Positions 32,476 to 41,285 are shown, counted from the stretch's first letter. The stretch is 64,000 bases of DNA from an uncultured Pseudomonadota bacterium (GCA_903834835.1 CAILKO010000057.1:124001-188000), one strand, 5' to 3'. The notes: generated by a model from the letters alone, not told the origin. Program-made: numbers and translations.

Positions 32476-33912
32476 CTAGCCGATGTCCACGCGTTGGCCG
32501 GCCTGCGCCACGACCGGGTTCCAGCCCGGTCGCGCGCCTAGCGCATCGCGCAGCGCCAGCGCCGCCATGGCCTCCCCATGCACCACGTAGCAGGCGGGGG
32601 GCGGCGGATTGAAATGTCCGGTCCAGGCAAGCAGCGCGCTGCGATCGGCATGGGCCGAGAGCCCGCCGATCGTGAAGACCTTGGCGCGCACCGGCACCGG
32701 CACGCCGAGCACGCGCACCAGCCGCGCGCCGTCCACGATGCGCCGGCCGAGCGTTCCCGCGGCCTGGAAGCCCGCGAACACGATGGCGCATTCGGGACGC
32801 GGAAGGTTGTACTGCAGGTGGTGCCGGATGCGGCCGCCGTCGCACATGCCGCTCGCCGAGATGATCACCGCGCCCGAGCGGATCGCGTTGATGCGCATGG
32901 AATCTTCCACGTCCTCGGTGAAGTGGACGCGCGGGCCGCTGTGCTGCGTGCTCGCTACCCACGCCGCGAGCTGGCGGGTTTCCTGGTTCTGCAGCTCCGG
33001 GTGCTTGAAGGTGACGCGGGTCGCGGCGGTGGCCATCGGCGAATCGACATAGACATCCATCGCGCCCAGGCGGCCTTCCTGCCACAGGCGGTGGATGATC
33101 TGCAGGATGTCCTGGGTACGGCCGACCGCGAAGGCAGGGATGACGACATTGCCCTGACGGCTCGCCAGCGCGTCATTCAACGCAAAGGCGAACTCGTCGA
33201 GCGTCTGGGCGAGCGTCTTGTGGTCGCGGTTGCCGTAGGTGGATTCGACGAGCAGCACGTCGGCACCGGATACGATGGCCGGATCGCGCACGATAGGGTG
33301 ACCGGGCTGGCCGAGATCGCCCGAGAACACGAGGCGCGTCTGGCGCCCGCCTTCGCTCAGAGTAATGTCCAGGATCGCCGAGCCGAGGATGTGGCCCGCG
33401 TCGCGGAACACGCAGCGTACCGGTACGTCCGGATGCGGATGCGGATGCAGTTCACGCTCGTATTCGACCGGGCGCAGCTTTCTCAGGCTGTCCTTCGCCT
33501 GCTGTACCGTGTAGAGCGGCTCGAACCTTCCCTTGCCGCGGCTGCGGTAGCTGCGCCGCGCTTCGCGTTCCGCGTCCTTTTCCTGAAGATAGCCGCTGTC
33601 GGGCAGCATCACTTCAAGAAGCTCGCAGGTGGCGCGCGTGGCGTAGATCGGGCCGCGGAAGCCCATGGCCACCAGTCTGGGGAGCAGCCCCGAGTGGTCG
33701 ATATGCGCGTGCGAGAGCAGCACGAAGTCGATGTCCCGCACGGGAACGGGCAATGCGCGGCGGTTCTTCAGATCGGCCTCGCGGCCGCCCTGGAACATGC
33801 CGTGGTCGATCAGGAAGCGCAGCGGGCGCGGGCTGCCGGGCAGCGCCATCTCGACGAGATAGCACGAGCCGGTGACCTCGCCGGCGGCGCCCAGGAAGGT
33901 AAGTTTTGCCAT
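32476..33912 (-). CDS. metallo-beta-lactamase/beta-CASP RNA-processing-like exonuclease
   Basis: The 478-residue protein has an MBL core (LGAAGEVTGSCYL, zinc ligands in SHAHIDHSG, DAGHILGSAIL, FSGDLG) and an inserted beta-CASP domain (VVIPAFAVGRTQDIL, ISASGMCDGGRIRHHL) ending with the RMMBL-type motif VFTIGGLSAHADRSALL. This is the CPSF73/YsH1-like family that degrades or processes RNA. In betaproteobacteria such genes often accompany low-oxygen stress genes; here it opens the operon with the magnesium ATPase and stands over an FNR-like box. Confidence 0.9.
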   Translation of the reverse strand: MAKLTFLGAAGEVTGSCYLVEMALPGSPRPLRFLIDHGMFQGGREADLKNRRALPVPVRDIDFVLLSHAHIDHSGLLPRLVAMGFRGPIYATRATCELLEVMLPDSGYLQEKDAEREARRSYRSRGKGRFEPLYTVQQAKDSLRKLRPVEYERELHPHPHPDVPVRCVFRDAGHILGSAILDITLSEGGRQTRLVFSGDLGQPGHPIVRDPAIVSGADVLLVESTYGNRDHKTLAQTLDEFAFALNDALASRQGNVVIPAFAVGRTQDILQIIHRLWQEGRLGAMDVYVDSPMATAATRVTFKHPELQNQETRQLAAWVASTQHSGPRVHFTEDVEDSMRINAIRSGAVIISASGMCDGGRIRHHLQYNLPRPECAIVFAGFQAAGTLGRRIVDGARLVRVLGVPVPVRAKVFTIGGLSAHADRSALLAWTGHFNPPPPACYVVHGEAMAALALRDALGARPGWNPVVAQAGQRVDIG

Positions 33913-33952
33913 GCGAGTATTGTGGGTGCGAATGGCCGTCCCGGGTTGATCG

Positions 33953-34021
33953 ATCGCAAGCAGCGGCTTCCGGCCCGCGATTGACGCATGTCAATCGGCG
34001 TACCGGTCGCGCTGCTATGGT
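33953..34021. promoter_or_regulatory. FNR/Anr box with promoters possible in both directions
   Basis: TTGACGCATGTCAA (33981-33994) is identical to the usp box. Rightward, TATGGT (34016-34021) is centred 31 bp from the box centre, serving the dksA-like/ccoIS operon. Leftward, a weaker TGCGAT (complement of 33953-33958) is 32 bp away, possibly serving the beta-CASP/ATPase pair. Confidence 0.65.
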
Positions 34022-34105
34022 GGGTCTGCTCCGTCCGGATCCCGGTTCCGGACCGCAACCGACATAACAACGCCGGAACCGTCCGGGAAAGCAGAAGAGG
34101 AACAC

Positions 34106-34498
34106 ATGTCGCTCAACGAGAAGTCCATGGTCGTCCTGAAGGGGATCATCGCAGCCCGTCTCGCGGTATTGCGCGAGGAAATCGGCGCAGGGACCGCGCG
34201 CGCGCGCGATGAGTCCTATGGCGCGCTGACCGGAGGCGTGGTCGATCGCGGGGATGAGGCGAGCGCGGATCTCATCGCCGACATCGGCAATGCCGAAGTG
34301 ACGCGCGACGCGCGCGAGCTGCGCGCACTCGAAGCGGCGCTCGAGCGTATCGCCAAGGGCGAGTACGGCGAATGTGCCGACTGCGAGCAGCAGATTTCCT
34401 ACGAGCGCCTGAAGGTCGAGCCGGGCGCGCCGCGCTGCATCGCCTGCCAGCGGATGGCGGAACAGCGCAGCGGCCAGCCGAACGAACCGCGGCTCTGA
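34106..34498 (+). CDS. TraR/DksA-family zinc-finger protein
   Basis: This is a 130-residue DksA-like protein that would act in the RNA polymerase secondary channel. An N-terminal coiled-coil region carries acidic residues at its tip (VVDRGDEASADLIADIG), and a C-terminal zinc finger has CADCEQ and CIACQ spaced as in DksA (C-x2-C, 17 residues, C-x2-C). It is shorter than canonical DksA at its N-terminus. It is the first gene of the run leading to the TauE/SafE protein and ccoI, 21 bp upstream of the former. An AGAGGAA site precedes the ATG. Confidence 0.88.
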   Translation: MSLNEKSMVVLKGIIAARLAVLREEIGAGTARARDESYGALTGGVVDRGDEASADLIADIGNAEVTRDARELRALEAALERIAKGEYGECADCEQQISYERLKVEPGAPRCIACQRMAEQRSGQPNEPRL

Positions 34499-34519
34499 GG
34501 CAGGGAAGGCGGTCGGCGC

Positions 34520-35272
34520 ATGGGCTCGGGCGGTCTGCTGGCGCTGGCGGCGGCCGGCCTCGCCTCGGGCGTGCACTGTCTGGGCATGTGCGGCGGCATC
34601 GCCAGCCTCTCCGGCCTTGCCGCCGACAAGCGCGTCATTCCGATCCGGGCTGCGAGCCCCGACGCTGCGGCCACGACGCGCGGCGCAGGTTTTGCCCGGG
34701 TGCTGGCGATGAACACGGGGCGGATTGCGACTTACACGCTGGCCGGTGCGATTGCGGGGAGCCTCGGTAGCGCGGGCGCCTATGCGAGCGGCGCACTCGC
34801 GGCGCAGACGCTGCTCATGTTGATTGCGAATCTCATGCTGATCGCCATCGGCCTCTATCTCGCTGGGGCCGTGCGACTGCTTGCGCCCCTCGAAGCCCTG
34901 GGCCGGCCCTTGTGGCGGCGGGTGCAACCGCTTGCCGGGCGCCTGATGACCGCGCCGGGCGTCTGGAACGGGCTGCTGGCGGGCCTCGTCTGGGGCTGGC
35001 TGCCCTGCGGTCTGGTGTATGCCGCGCTGGGTGTGGCGGTATTCGCGGGCAGTCCGGCCGGCGGTGCGCTCGGCATGCTCGCCTTTGGCCTGGGCACGCT
35101 GCCGACGCTGCTTGCAGCCGGATTCGCCTTCGGGCGTCTGCGCGGCTTCCTCGGGCGGCCGCTCGTGCGCTACGGCGTGGCGAGTCTGGTGCTCGGCTTC
35201 GGCGTGGCGGGACTCGCGCGTGCCCAGGGCGTCGCAGACGCCCTGCAGAGCGCGATGCTCTGTTTCAGTTGA
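34520..35272 (+). CDS. sulfite exporter TauE/SafE-family membrane protein, cbb3-associated
   Basis: The 250-residue membrane protein has about six hydrophobic segments. It begins LLALAAAGLASGVHCLGMCGG with a histidine-cysteine motif (H19, C20, C24) and repeats the related WGWLPCGLVYAAL halfway. This short TauE/SafE subgroup is regularly encoded beside ccoI and is thought to assist copper handling or cytochrome maturation (related to DsbD/CcdA-like families). It is 10 bp upstream of ccoI. Confidence 0.88.
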   Translation: MGSGGLLALAAAGLASGVHCLGMCGGIASLSGLAADKRVIPIRAASPDAAATTRGAGFARVLAMNTGRIATYTLAGAIAGSLGSAGAYASGALAAQTLLMLIANLMLIAIGLYLAGAVRLLAPLEALGRPLWRRVQPLAGRLMTAPGVWNGLLAGLVWGWLPCGLVYAALGVAVFAGSPAGGALGMLAFGLGTLPTLLAAGFAFGRLRGFLGRPLVRYGVASLVLGFGVAGLARAQGVADALQSAMLCFS

Positions 35273-35282
35273 GCGGGGCCGG

Positions 35283-37751
35283 ATGACGGCGTGCTTCCAT
35301 TGCGGTCTGCCGGTTCCTGCGGACGGTCGCTGGCGCGCGAGCCTGCTCGGCGCAGACCGCGAATTCTGCTGCGCGGGCTGCGAGGCGGTGGCGAGCACCA
35401 TAGCCGGCGCCGGACTGGCGAGCTACTACGCCACGCGCGAAGCGCTGCCGGCGCGCGCCGCGGACGAGGACGAGCGCATGGCCCCGGCACAGTACGACGA
35501 TGCGGCGGCACAGCGTCAGTTCGTGGCGCGCGTTTCCGAGGATGAGCGCGAGACGGTGCTCGTGCTCGAGGGGCTGCGCTGCGCGGCCTGTGCCTGGCTG
35601 TGCGAGAGCCGGCTGCGCGCACTGCCCGGCGTCTCGCGCGCCGATGTGAACACCGCCACACGGCGCGCGGTGCTGCGCTGGGATGTGAAGCGCCTGCGTC
35701 TGTCGGAGGCAATCAGCGGCCTGCGCGCCATCGGCTATGACGCCTATCCGGCGGAACCGCGCCGTCAGGCGGACGCGGATCGCGTCGCCGACCGGCGCGC
35801 GTTGTGGCGCCTGTTCGTCGCCGGCTTCGGCGCGATGCAGGGCATGATGTACGCGTTTCCCGCTTACATCGATGAAGGCGCGGGCACGCTCGCGCCGGAT
35901 GCCGCGCAGCTCATGCGCTGGGCCGGGTTCTGGATGACACTGCCAGTGATTCTCGTGAGCTGCGCGCCCTTTTTTCAGGGTGCCCTGCGCGAGCTGCGTC
36001 AGGGACGGATCGGACTGGATGCGCCGATCACGCTCGGCATACTCGGCGGATTTCTTGCGAGTACCTGGTCGGTATTCGCGGCGAGCGGCCCGGTGTATTT
36101 CGATTCGATTTCGATGCTCGTGTTCCTGCTCCTTGCGGCCCGTCATGCGGAGTCCGGCGCGCGGCAACGGGCCGGACGCGCGCTGGATCGGCTGCATCGC
36201 TGGATGCCGGATGTCGCGCTGAAGCTTGCCGACCCGGCGGACTGGAGCTGCGCGGAAAGTGTCCCTGCGTACGCACTCGCGCCGGGCGATCATGTGCTGG
36301 TGCCGGCAGGCGGGCGTATCCCGGCGGACGGTGTACTCGTGATCGGTGCCTCGAGTGCGGACGAATCCATGCTGAGCGGTGAGTCGCGCCCGGTGGCGAA
36401 GGCGGAGGGCGCGGCGCTCGTGGCAGGCTCGGTGAATCTCGACCAGGCCATCGTGATGCGTGTGGATCGGGCCGGCGCCGAGACACGCGCGGCGGCGATC
36501 GCGCGGCTCGTGGAGCGCGCGGGTGCGAGCCGTCCGCAACTCATCCAGGCGGCCGACCGCGTGGCCGGCGTGCTCACGCTAGTCGTGCTGGCGACCGCGG
36601 CGCTTGCCGCCCTGGGCTGGTATGCGGTCGACGCCGAGCGCGCGCTGTGGGTGGCGGTGGCGGTTCTGGTCGCGAGCTGTCCCTGCGCGCTCGCGCTCGC
36701 GGCGCCCATCGTGCTCACCAAGGCGCAGGGCGTGCTGCTGGCGCGCGGTGCGGCCTTCACGCGCGCGCGCGCGCTCGAGACCCTGACGCGTACGACCGAC
36801 GTCGTGTTCGACAAGACCGGCACTTTGACAGCGGGCCGCGTGACGATTGCGTCCGTGACGCCGCTCGGATCGGCTTCGCGTGAGGAATGTCTTGCGCTCG
36901 CGTGCGCGATGCAGGCGGGCAGCAGCCATCCGATCGCGCGTGCCTTCCTTGCGATGACTCCGGGACACCCGGGTATATCACGGCCGCTGGTGGAGGAAGT
37001 GCGCAACGTGCCGGGGCAGGGCATCGAAGCCAGGATTGACGGACAGAGCCTGCGCCTGGGTTCAGCCGCCTTCTGTGCCGGTCCGGGCCCTGCACAGAAC
37101 GAAGAGTCGCCAGGTGACGAGCGCAGTGCCGTGTGGCTCGCGTCTGCATCCGGCGTGCTCGCCCGCTTTGAACTGGAAGACAGCCTGCGACCCGAGGCGC
37201 AGACGCTGATCGCGCAACTCAAGGCTTCGGGAATCACGATTCATCTGCTTTCGGGCGATCGCGCTCCGGTTGTGGCGGCACTTGCCGCGCGCGTGGGCAT
37301 CGCGCGGCTGCGCGCCGAGGCCTTGCCTGAAGACAAGCTCGCCTATGTCGACGAACTTCAACGCGCGGGGCGCATCGTAGCCATGATCGGCGACGGCCTG
37401 AACGACGCACCGGTGCTCGCGCGCGCGGATGTGTCCATTGCCATGGCGGCGGGTGTGGCCGCCGCCCAGCGCCAGGCAGATGTCGTGCTGCTCGGCGACA
37501 GCCTCGCGGCTGTCGGGCCTGCGTTCGAGCTCTCGCGCGCCGCGATGCACACCATCCGCCAGAACTTCGCCTGGGCACTTGCCTACAACCTGGCGGTGCT
37601 GCCGCTGGCCGCCTTCGGCCTCATCGGACCCTGGCAGGCCGCGCTTGGCATGGCGGCGAGCTCCATCGTCGTCACGCTTAACTCCCTGCGCGGTGCGCGC
37701 GAGCCGCAGGAGGCTGCAGCGACCACGGCGATGTCAGCGCAGGCCGGCTGA
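35283..37751 (+). CDS. ccoI: copper-translocating P1B-type ATPase for cbb3 oxidase assembly
   Basis: CcoI delivers copper to the oxidase active site. The 822-residue protein has a cysteine-rich N-terminal metal module (C4, C7, C29, C30, C33), an HMA domain with RCAACAWLCES near residue 104, the transmembrane metal site ASCPCALALAAP, the phosphorylation motif DKTGTLTAG near residue 511, and GDGLNDAPVLARADVSIAM. The ATG at the start of MTACFHCGLP is correct; the frame is open further upstream but within the preceding gene. The stop overlaps the ccoS start (TGATGG). Confidence 0.95.
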   Translation: MTACFHCGLPVPADGRWRASLLGADREFCCAGCEAVASTIAGAGLASYYATREALPARAADEDERMAPAQYDDAAAQRQFVARVSEDERETVLVLEGLRCAACAWLCESRLRALPGVSRADVNTATRRAVLRWDVKRLRLSEAISGLRAIGYDAYPAEPRRQADADRVADRRALWRLFVAGFGAMQGMMYAFPAYIDEGAGTLAPDAAQLMRWAGFWMTLPVILVSCAPFFQGALRELRQGRIGLDAPITLGILGGFLASTWSVFAASGPVYFDSISMLVFLLLAARHAESGARQRAGRALDRLHRWMPDVALKLADPADWSCAESVPAYALAPGDHVLVPAGGRIPADGVLVIGASSADESMLSGESRPVAKAEGAALVAGSVNLDQAIVMRVDRAGAETRAAAIARLVERAGASRPQLIQAADRVAGVLTLVVLATAALAALGWYAVDAERALWVAVAVLVASCPCALALAAPIVLTKAQGVLLARGAAFTRARALETLTRTTDVVFDKTGTLTAGRVTIASVTPLGSASREECLALACAMQAGSSHPIARAFLAMTPGHPGISRPLVEEVRNVPGQGIEARIDGQSLRLGSAAFCAGPGPAQNEESPGDERSAVWLASASGVLARFELEDSLRPEAQTLIAQLKASGITIHLLSGDRAPVVAALAARVGIARLRAEALPEDKLAYVDELQRAGRIVAMIGDGLNDAPVLARADVSIAMAAGVAAAQRQADVVLLGDSLAAVGPAFELSRAAMHTIRQNFAWALAYNLAVLPLAAFGLIGPWQAALGMAASSIVVTLNSLRGAREPQEAAATTAMSAQAG

Positions 37752-37957
37752 TGGAATCGCTCTACCTCCTCGTGCCGCTTTCGGTCGTGCTCGTGTTTCT
37801 CATCGGCTGGGTCTTCTGGCGCGCGCTGCAGAGCGGCCAGTTCGACGACCTCGACCGGCCGGGGCACGACATTCTGACGGACGACGACAAGCCGAAGTCG
37901 AAGTCGAAGTATGGAGTGGGGACGGCGGCTAGCGGGGAAGGGCGGGGTGCAGATTAG
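37751..37957 (+). CDS. ccoS: CcoS, cbb3 oxidase maturation protein
   Basis: This 68-residue single-span protein is needed for inserting cofactors into cbb3 oxidase. It has the family form: MESLYLLVPLSVVLVFLIGWVFWRAL, then SGQFDDLDRPGHDIL and DDDKP. The ATG overlaps the ccoI stop. A short in-frame tandem repeat of the GAAGTC type (about 37893-37910) encodes the lysine-serine tail. A dispersed palindrome begins 8 bp after the stop. Confidence 0.95.
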   Translation: MESLYLLVPLSVVLVFLIGWVFWRALQSGQFDDLDRPGHDILTDDDKPKSKSKYGVGTAASGEGRGAD

Positions 37958-37964
37958 GTTTTTA

Positions 37965-37994
37965 TAAAATAGTAACATAAACGTTACTATTTTA
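37965..37994. repeat. dispersed AT-rich palindrome, copy 3
   Basis: Arms of 14 bp with one mismatch surround a central AA; the core is GTAACAT-AA-ACGTTAC (37972-37987). It lies directly after ccoS, at the left edge of the segment that interrupts the cco cluster. Confidence 0.8.
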
Positions 37995-38124
37995 CGTGGG
38001 AGCACCGATTTCTTTGGTACATGATTCAGGGGGGCGATACGGGACCAGATGACGTTTCAAAAGTCAGGTCATCGTGGCGCACATACTGCGCTGATCGCTT
38101 CCGCCGTGCAGGTCTAGGAAGCGC

Positions 38125-38226
38125 ATGCGCAGATCAGCGGTCAAGCCGATGCACTGGAGCGCCGACTACAGCTACGCCCACCCGCTCTTCTGGGCACCGT
38201 TCATCATAGTCGGCGACGGCGGCTAG
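38125..38226 (+). pseudogene. C-terminal remnant of a CHAT-domain protein
   Basis: A short plus-strand frame ending in TAG encodes MHWSADYSYAHPLFWAPF followed by IIVGDGG. This is the typical last block of CHAT (caspase-like) domain proteins, where HP-x-WAPF-x-GD precedes the end of the protein. No CHAT body, ribosome site or TPR region lies upstream: the frame is stopped at 38092-38094 and ccoS ends at 37957. It is a truncated 3' end, 7 bp from the convergent FecR gene. Confidence 0.65.
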
Positions 38227-38232
38227 TTCTTC

Positions 38233-39675
38233 TCATTGGACGACCGGACCCGCGCCGAACACCTGCACGCCGATCACCGCCTTGTTCGAGCTGAGCGGAT
38301 CCTTGATCGCGTAGTTCAGGCCGACGTTGTTGCCGCCGTTCACGATCAGGCCGGTCCAGTTCGACGTCAGACCTGTGGTCGCGCCGCAGCCGGTGCCGGT
38401 GCAGGAGCCCAGCGCATTGCTTCCCGTGATGCGTGATTCACCGAACAGGGTCTGGTCCCCGCCGCTACCCATGGTGTAGGTAGCGCCTCCCACAGCGAAC
38501 TGCAGGTGGGAAAAGTTGTAGGTGTCGTTCGTGAAGTTGATGTTGAAGGTTGCGGGGGACGGTGTGATGAAGGTGCCTGTCGTGCCCGCGGCATTGATCG
38601 GCGTGGTGCCTCCGATCGGGACGAGCGCAACCGATCCGGTGGTGGCCAGCGCGCCTGCGGTGCCGAACACATAACTCATATAGGGGTTCGTCATCGCGAG
38701 GTGGGGCGGCGCGCTGTTGAAGGCTGCCACGGTCGCGCCGGGCGAGAGCCACAGGCCGTAACTCATGCCGCCGGCTGAACCCTGCTGCGCAGCGTTCGCG
38801 GTTCCCAGATTCCCGTTGAACTCGAAGTAGCGGAAGCTCTGCAGGGTCGTCCCCGAGGTGACGAGCTGGAACTCCGAGCTTGTGGCGCCGGGAAAGTATG
38901 CACCGTGCACCTGGTCGGTCAGCCCGGTGCTGCTCAGCAGCGCCGCCGCGAAGGCCGGGCCGCCGCTCACGCCTTCCCCGTGCTCGGTCAGCGCGAGCGA
39001 CCCGCCCTCGCTGTTGCGCTGCTCGGCGGCGACAAAGCGGTTGAATTCCTGCGCGGCAGGCGCTGAGACGGCGGCCTTGCGGATGACGACGCTGGGCAGG
39101 GTGCGCCGGTCGCGGACGAATCCGGTCTGACCCGGTCCGAGCACGAGTTCACCTGCGTCATTCAGCAGGGCCACGCGGCCGTTGCCGACGCTTACGGTGA
39201 GGCCGTTGGCGAGGCTCGCGAGGTACTCCGTGCCGCGGATGCCGATGGTCGCGGTCGGCGTGTCGACGCGATAGTTGTTGCGCTGGCTGCCGTGGCCGAT
39301 CGCGCCCGTCACGGTGCGCATCGCGCCCTTCAGCAGGCTGAAGAAGCCGCGCTCGCTGCCGTCCGGTCTGCCCTGGTAGCGGTAGTCGTCAATGCGAAAG
39401 TTTGTATCCGGCTGCAGCGAGGTGAGCGCGCCGTCCGAGAAACGCAGCTGCGCCCAGCTGTTCGGTCCCGTGGCGATTGCATCGCCGGAGGCCAGATCGC
39501 CGTTGCGCTGGGCGGGGCGGGTGGTGCCGTTCGCAGCGGTGATGCTTACGTTGCCGGAGGCGAACAGGATGCGGGCCGCAGCCTGTGCGAGGACTTCAGC
39601 CGAGGCGAATGCGCCGGAGAGCGCGAGCAGCAGGACGCCGAGTATGCGGATGCATTTCATGGGTTCGGTTCTCAT
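38233..39675 (-). CDS. FecR-domain secreted protein
   Basis: The 480-residue product has a signal peptide (ILGVLLLALSGAFASAEVLAQ) and a FecR domain over about residues 30-190: GNVSITAANG, LASGDAIATGPNSWAQLRFSDGA, LKGAMRTVTG and TPTATIGIRGTEYL. The C-terminal 270 residues are glycine/threonine/alanine-rich with no family recognised, and include a CTGTGCG cysteine pair. Such FecR proteins occur with TPR-barrel, CHAT and CHASE2-cyclase genes. The second ATG (complement of 39658-39660) gives a better signal peptide start. It lies 2 bp after the TPR-barrel gene. Confidence 0.85.
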   Translation of the reverse strand: MRTEPMKCIRILGVLLLALSGAFASAEVLAQAAARILFASGNVSITAANGTTRPAQRNGDLASGDAIATGPNSWAQLRFSDGALTSLQPDTNFRIDDYRYQGRPDGSERGFFSLLKGAMRTVTGAIGHGSQRNNYRVDTPTATIGIRGTEYLASLANGLTVSVGNGRVALLNDAGELVLGPGQTGFVRDRRTLPSVVIRKAAVSAPAAQEFNRFVAAEQRNSEGGSLALTEHGEGVSGGPAFAAALLSSTGLTDQVHGAYFPGATSSEFQLVTSGTTLQSFRYFEFNGNLGTANAAQQGSAGGMSYGLWLSPGATVAAFNSAPPHLAMTNPYMSYVFGTAGALATTGSVALVPIGGTTPINAAGTTGTFITPSPATFNINFTNDTYNFSHLQFAVGGATYTMGSGGDQTLFGESRITGSNALGSCTGTGCGATTGLTSNWTGLIVNGGNNVGLNYAIKDPLSSNKAVIGVQVFGAGPVVQ

Positions 39676-39677
39676 GG

Positions 39678-40997
39678 CTAGCGGAATTCGTAGCGAAGGG
39701 CGACGTTGAGGACGGTGCGCTCGAACTTGTAGAGCGCGACGCTGGAGCGGTTTTCGGTGTGCGAGAGCGCGCCCTGCAGTACCCAGTTGCCCGGCAGGGT
39801 GTAGCGCAGCCCGGCCTGCAGATCGAGTTGCCGGTCGTCGCGACTGGTGAGGAAGAGCGGTTCCTGACCGCCGTAGTCGCGTTGCTCCCAGGATGCGCTG
39901 CCGAAGGCGACGAATTTCGGAGCGAGCGTCAGTTCACCGCCCGCGCGGGCGCCGAAGAGGCGGTGGCCGAGGTGCGCGACGTTGGCCGAGATCTCGCGTT
40001 CCTCTCCTACGTAGGCAGAAAGGAATACTGTCGGAGTCCACTGCGTGGGTAGCGCCTGCACCCAGGCGCCGCCGAGCACGGTACGGTCGGCATCACGCAG
40101 CGGCTGACCGGGATAGCTCAGTCGGCCGTGCTGGACATAGGCACTGGCCTCCGATGATTGGCTGAGGGTGTGCCGCCATTGGCCGTTCACGCCGAAGTAG
40201 TCGCGGAACCGCGTGTTGTCCACCCAGAGGCTGTTCGTCTGCAGCGATGCCGAGTACTGGTTGCCTTCCCGGTCGAACACCGCACCGACGCTCGCTTCGA
40301 GGCTGGAATTGTCGAAGGCATCGCGGCTGAAATTGAGCTTCATGCCTGCGCCGGCACGGGCGACGATCGACCATTCCGGGTCCAGACGGTGGCGTACGGC
40401 GACGCCGGCCGAGAGGCCGAGGAATTCGTCGTCCTGGCGCACCGCGCCTGGCGCGAGCACGGCGATCGCGCCGCCCAGAGCGGGCACTGCGACCGTCTGA
40501 CTGCCGGTGGCGCTGTTCACGTTACTGTCGGCACCGAGACTTGCTTCGACATAGCCCGACACGCGCGTGCCCTGGTCCTTCTCGATCTCGGCAATCTGGC
40601 CGAGCATGCGCGCGATGCGTTCGGCCACCGGGGCCGGAACGTCGCCGCGCCGGGCTTCGGTGAGGGCCTGCCGGGAGGCTTCGATCTCGCCGAGGCTCAG
40701 GTAGGCCTGGCCGATCAGGGCCCGCGCATCCTGATTGTTAGGCTGGCGAGCGAGCACGCGCTCAAGCGCGAACACAGCCTGCGTCGGCTGGCCGGAATGC
40801 AGCGCGGCGGCCCCAAGCAGCAGATCGAAATCAGGTTCGCCCGCACGCGTGTCGGCCAGCCCCTGCAGCAGCACGTGGGCCTCGGCGGCGCGGCCTTCGG
40901 CGAGCAGGCGCTGTGCGGCACCCAGGGGATCCTCGGCGGCAAAGGCCGCAGCGGACAGGAAAAACGACAGGGAGACGACAGTTCGTCGAATGGACAT
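39678..40997 (-). CDS. TPR plus outer-membrane beta-barrel protein (SLAM/DUF560-like)
   Basis: The 439-residue protein starts with a signal peptide (TVVSLSFFLSAAAFAAED), then three to four TPR-like repeats (GRAAEAHVLLQGLADTRAG, GQPTQAVFALERVLARQP, GEIEASRQALTEARRG) and from about residue 175 a beta-barrel with alternating aromatic strands, ending ALRYEFR. The layout matches surface lipoprotein assembly modifier-like or DUF560 proteins. GAGGAAG precedes the chosen ATG; the frame is open 55 codons further upstream but those are not signal-like. It is the first gene of the pair with FecR, divergent from ccoN. Confidence 0.82.
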   Translation of the reverse strand: MSIRRTVVSLSFFLSAAAFAAEDPLGAAQRLLAEGRAAEAHVLLQGLADTRAGEPDFDLLLGAAALHSGQPTQAVFALERVLARQPNNQDARALIGQAYLSLGEIEASRQALTEARRGDVPAPVAERIARMLGQIAEIEKDQGTRVSGYVEASLGADSNVNSATGSQTVAVPALGGAIAVLAPGAVRQDDEFLGLSAGVAVRHRLDPEWSIVARAGAGMKLNFSRDAFDNSSLEASVGAVFDREGNQYSASLQTNSLWVDNTRFRDYFGVNGQWRHTLSQSSEASAYVQHGRLSYPGQPLRDADRTVLGGAWVQALPTQWTPTVFLSAYVGEEREISANVAHLGHRLFGARAGGELTLAPKFVAFGSASWEQRDYGGQEPLFLTSRDDRQLDLQAGLRYTLPGNWVLQGALSHTENRSSVALYKFERTVLNVALRYEFR

Positions 40998-41211
40998 CCA
41001 CTTCCTCGTAGGGGCCGGTCGGTACTGCGAAAAGGGCCGGTGCCGGAGACTGCGCGCTGCGGAGGGGCACCGAGCCGGAGAAAATCGGATGTGAAGATAT
41101 CGCGGAATGGTGCGGCAGCCTGCGGTCTGGCAGGTCAAAATGTGTAAAACATTATGATTCAAAAGGAAATTTTATTGACGTTAGGTGAATTGTGCACTGC
41201 ACGCACGGAAC

Positions 41212-41252
41212 TTGATGCATATCAAACCGGGCACGGCCCGAATGCCTAGCAT
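41212..41252 (+). promoter_or_regulatory. FNR/Anr promoter of the ccoNOQP operon
   Basis: TTGATGCATATCAA (41212-41225) is a perfect FNR consensus match. A -10-like TAGCAT (41247-41252) is centred 31 bp from the box centre, the class II geometry, putting the start near 41260, 26 nt before ccoN. cbb3 operons are classical FNR/Anr targets. Confidence 0.85.
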
Positions 41253-41285
41253 GGCCTGCAACAAGCGCTCTCATCGGAAGAGGCC

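Noticed and set aside
38021..38209. 62-codon frame after palindrome copy 3
   Set aside because: Its translation has no meaning, while the CHAT-type ending is read in a different frame of the same stretch.
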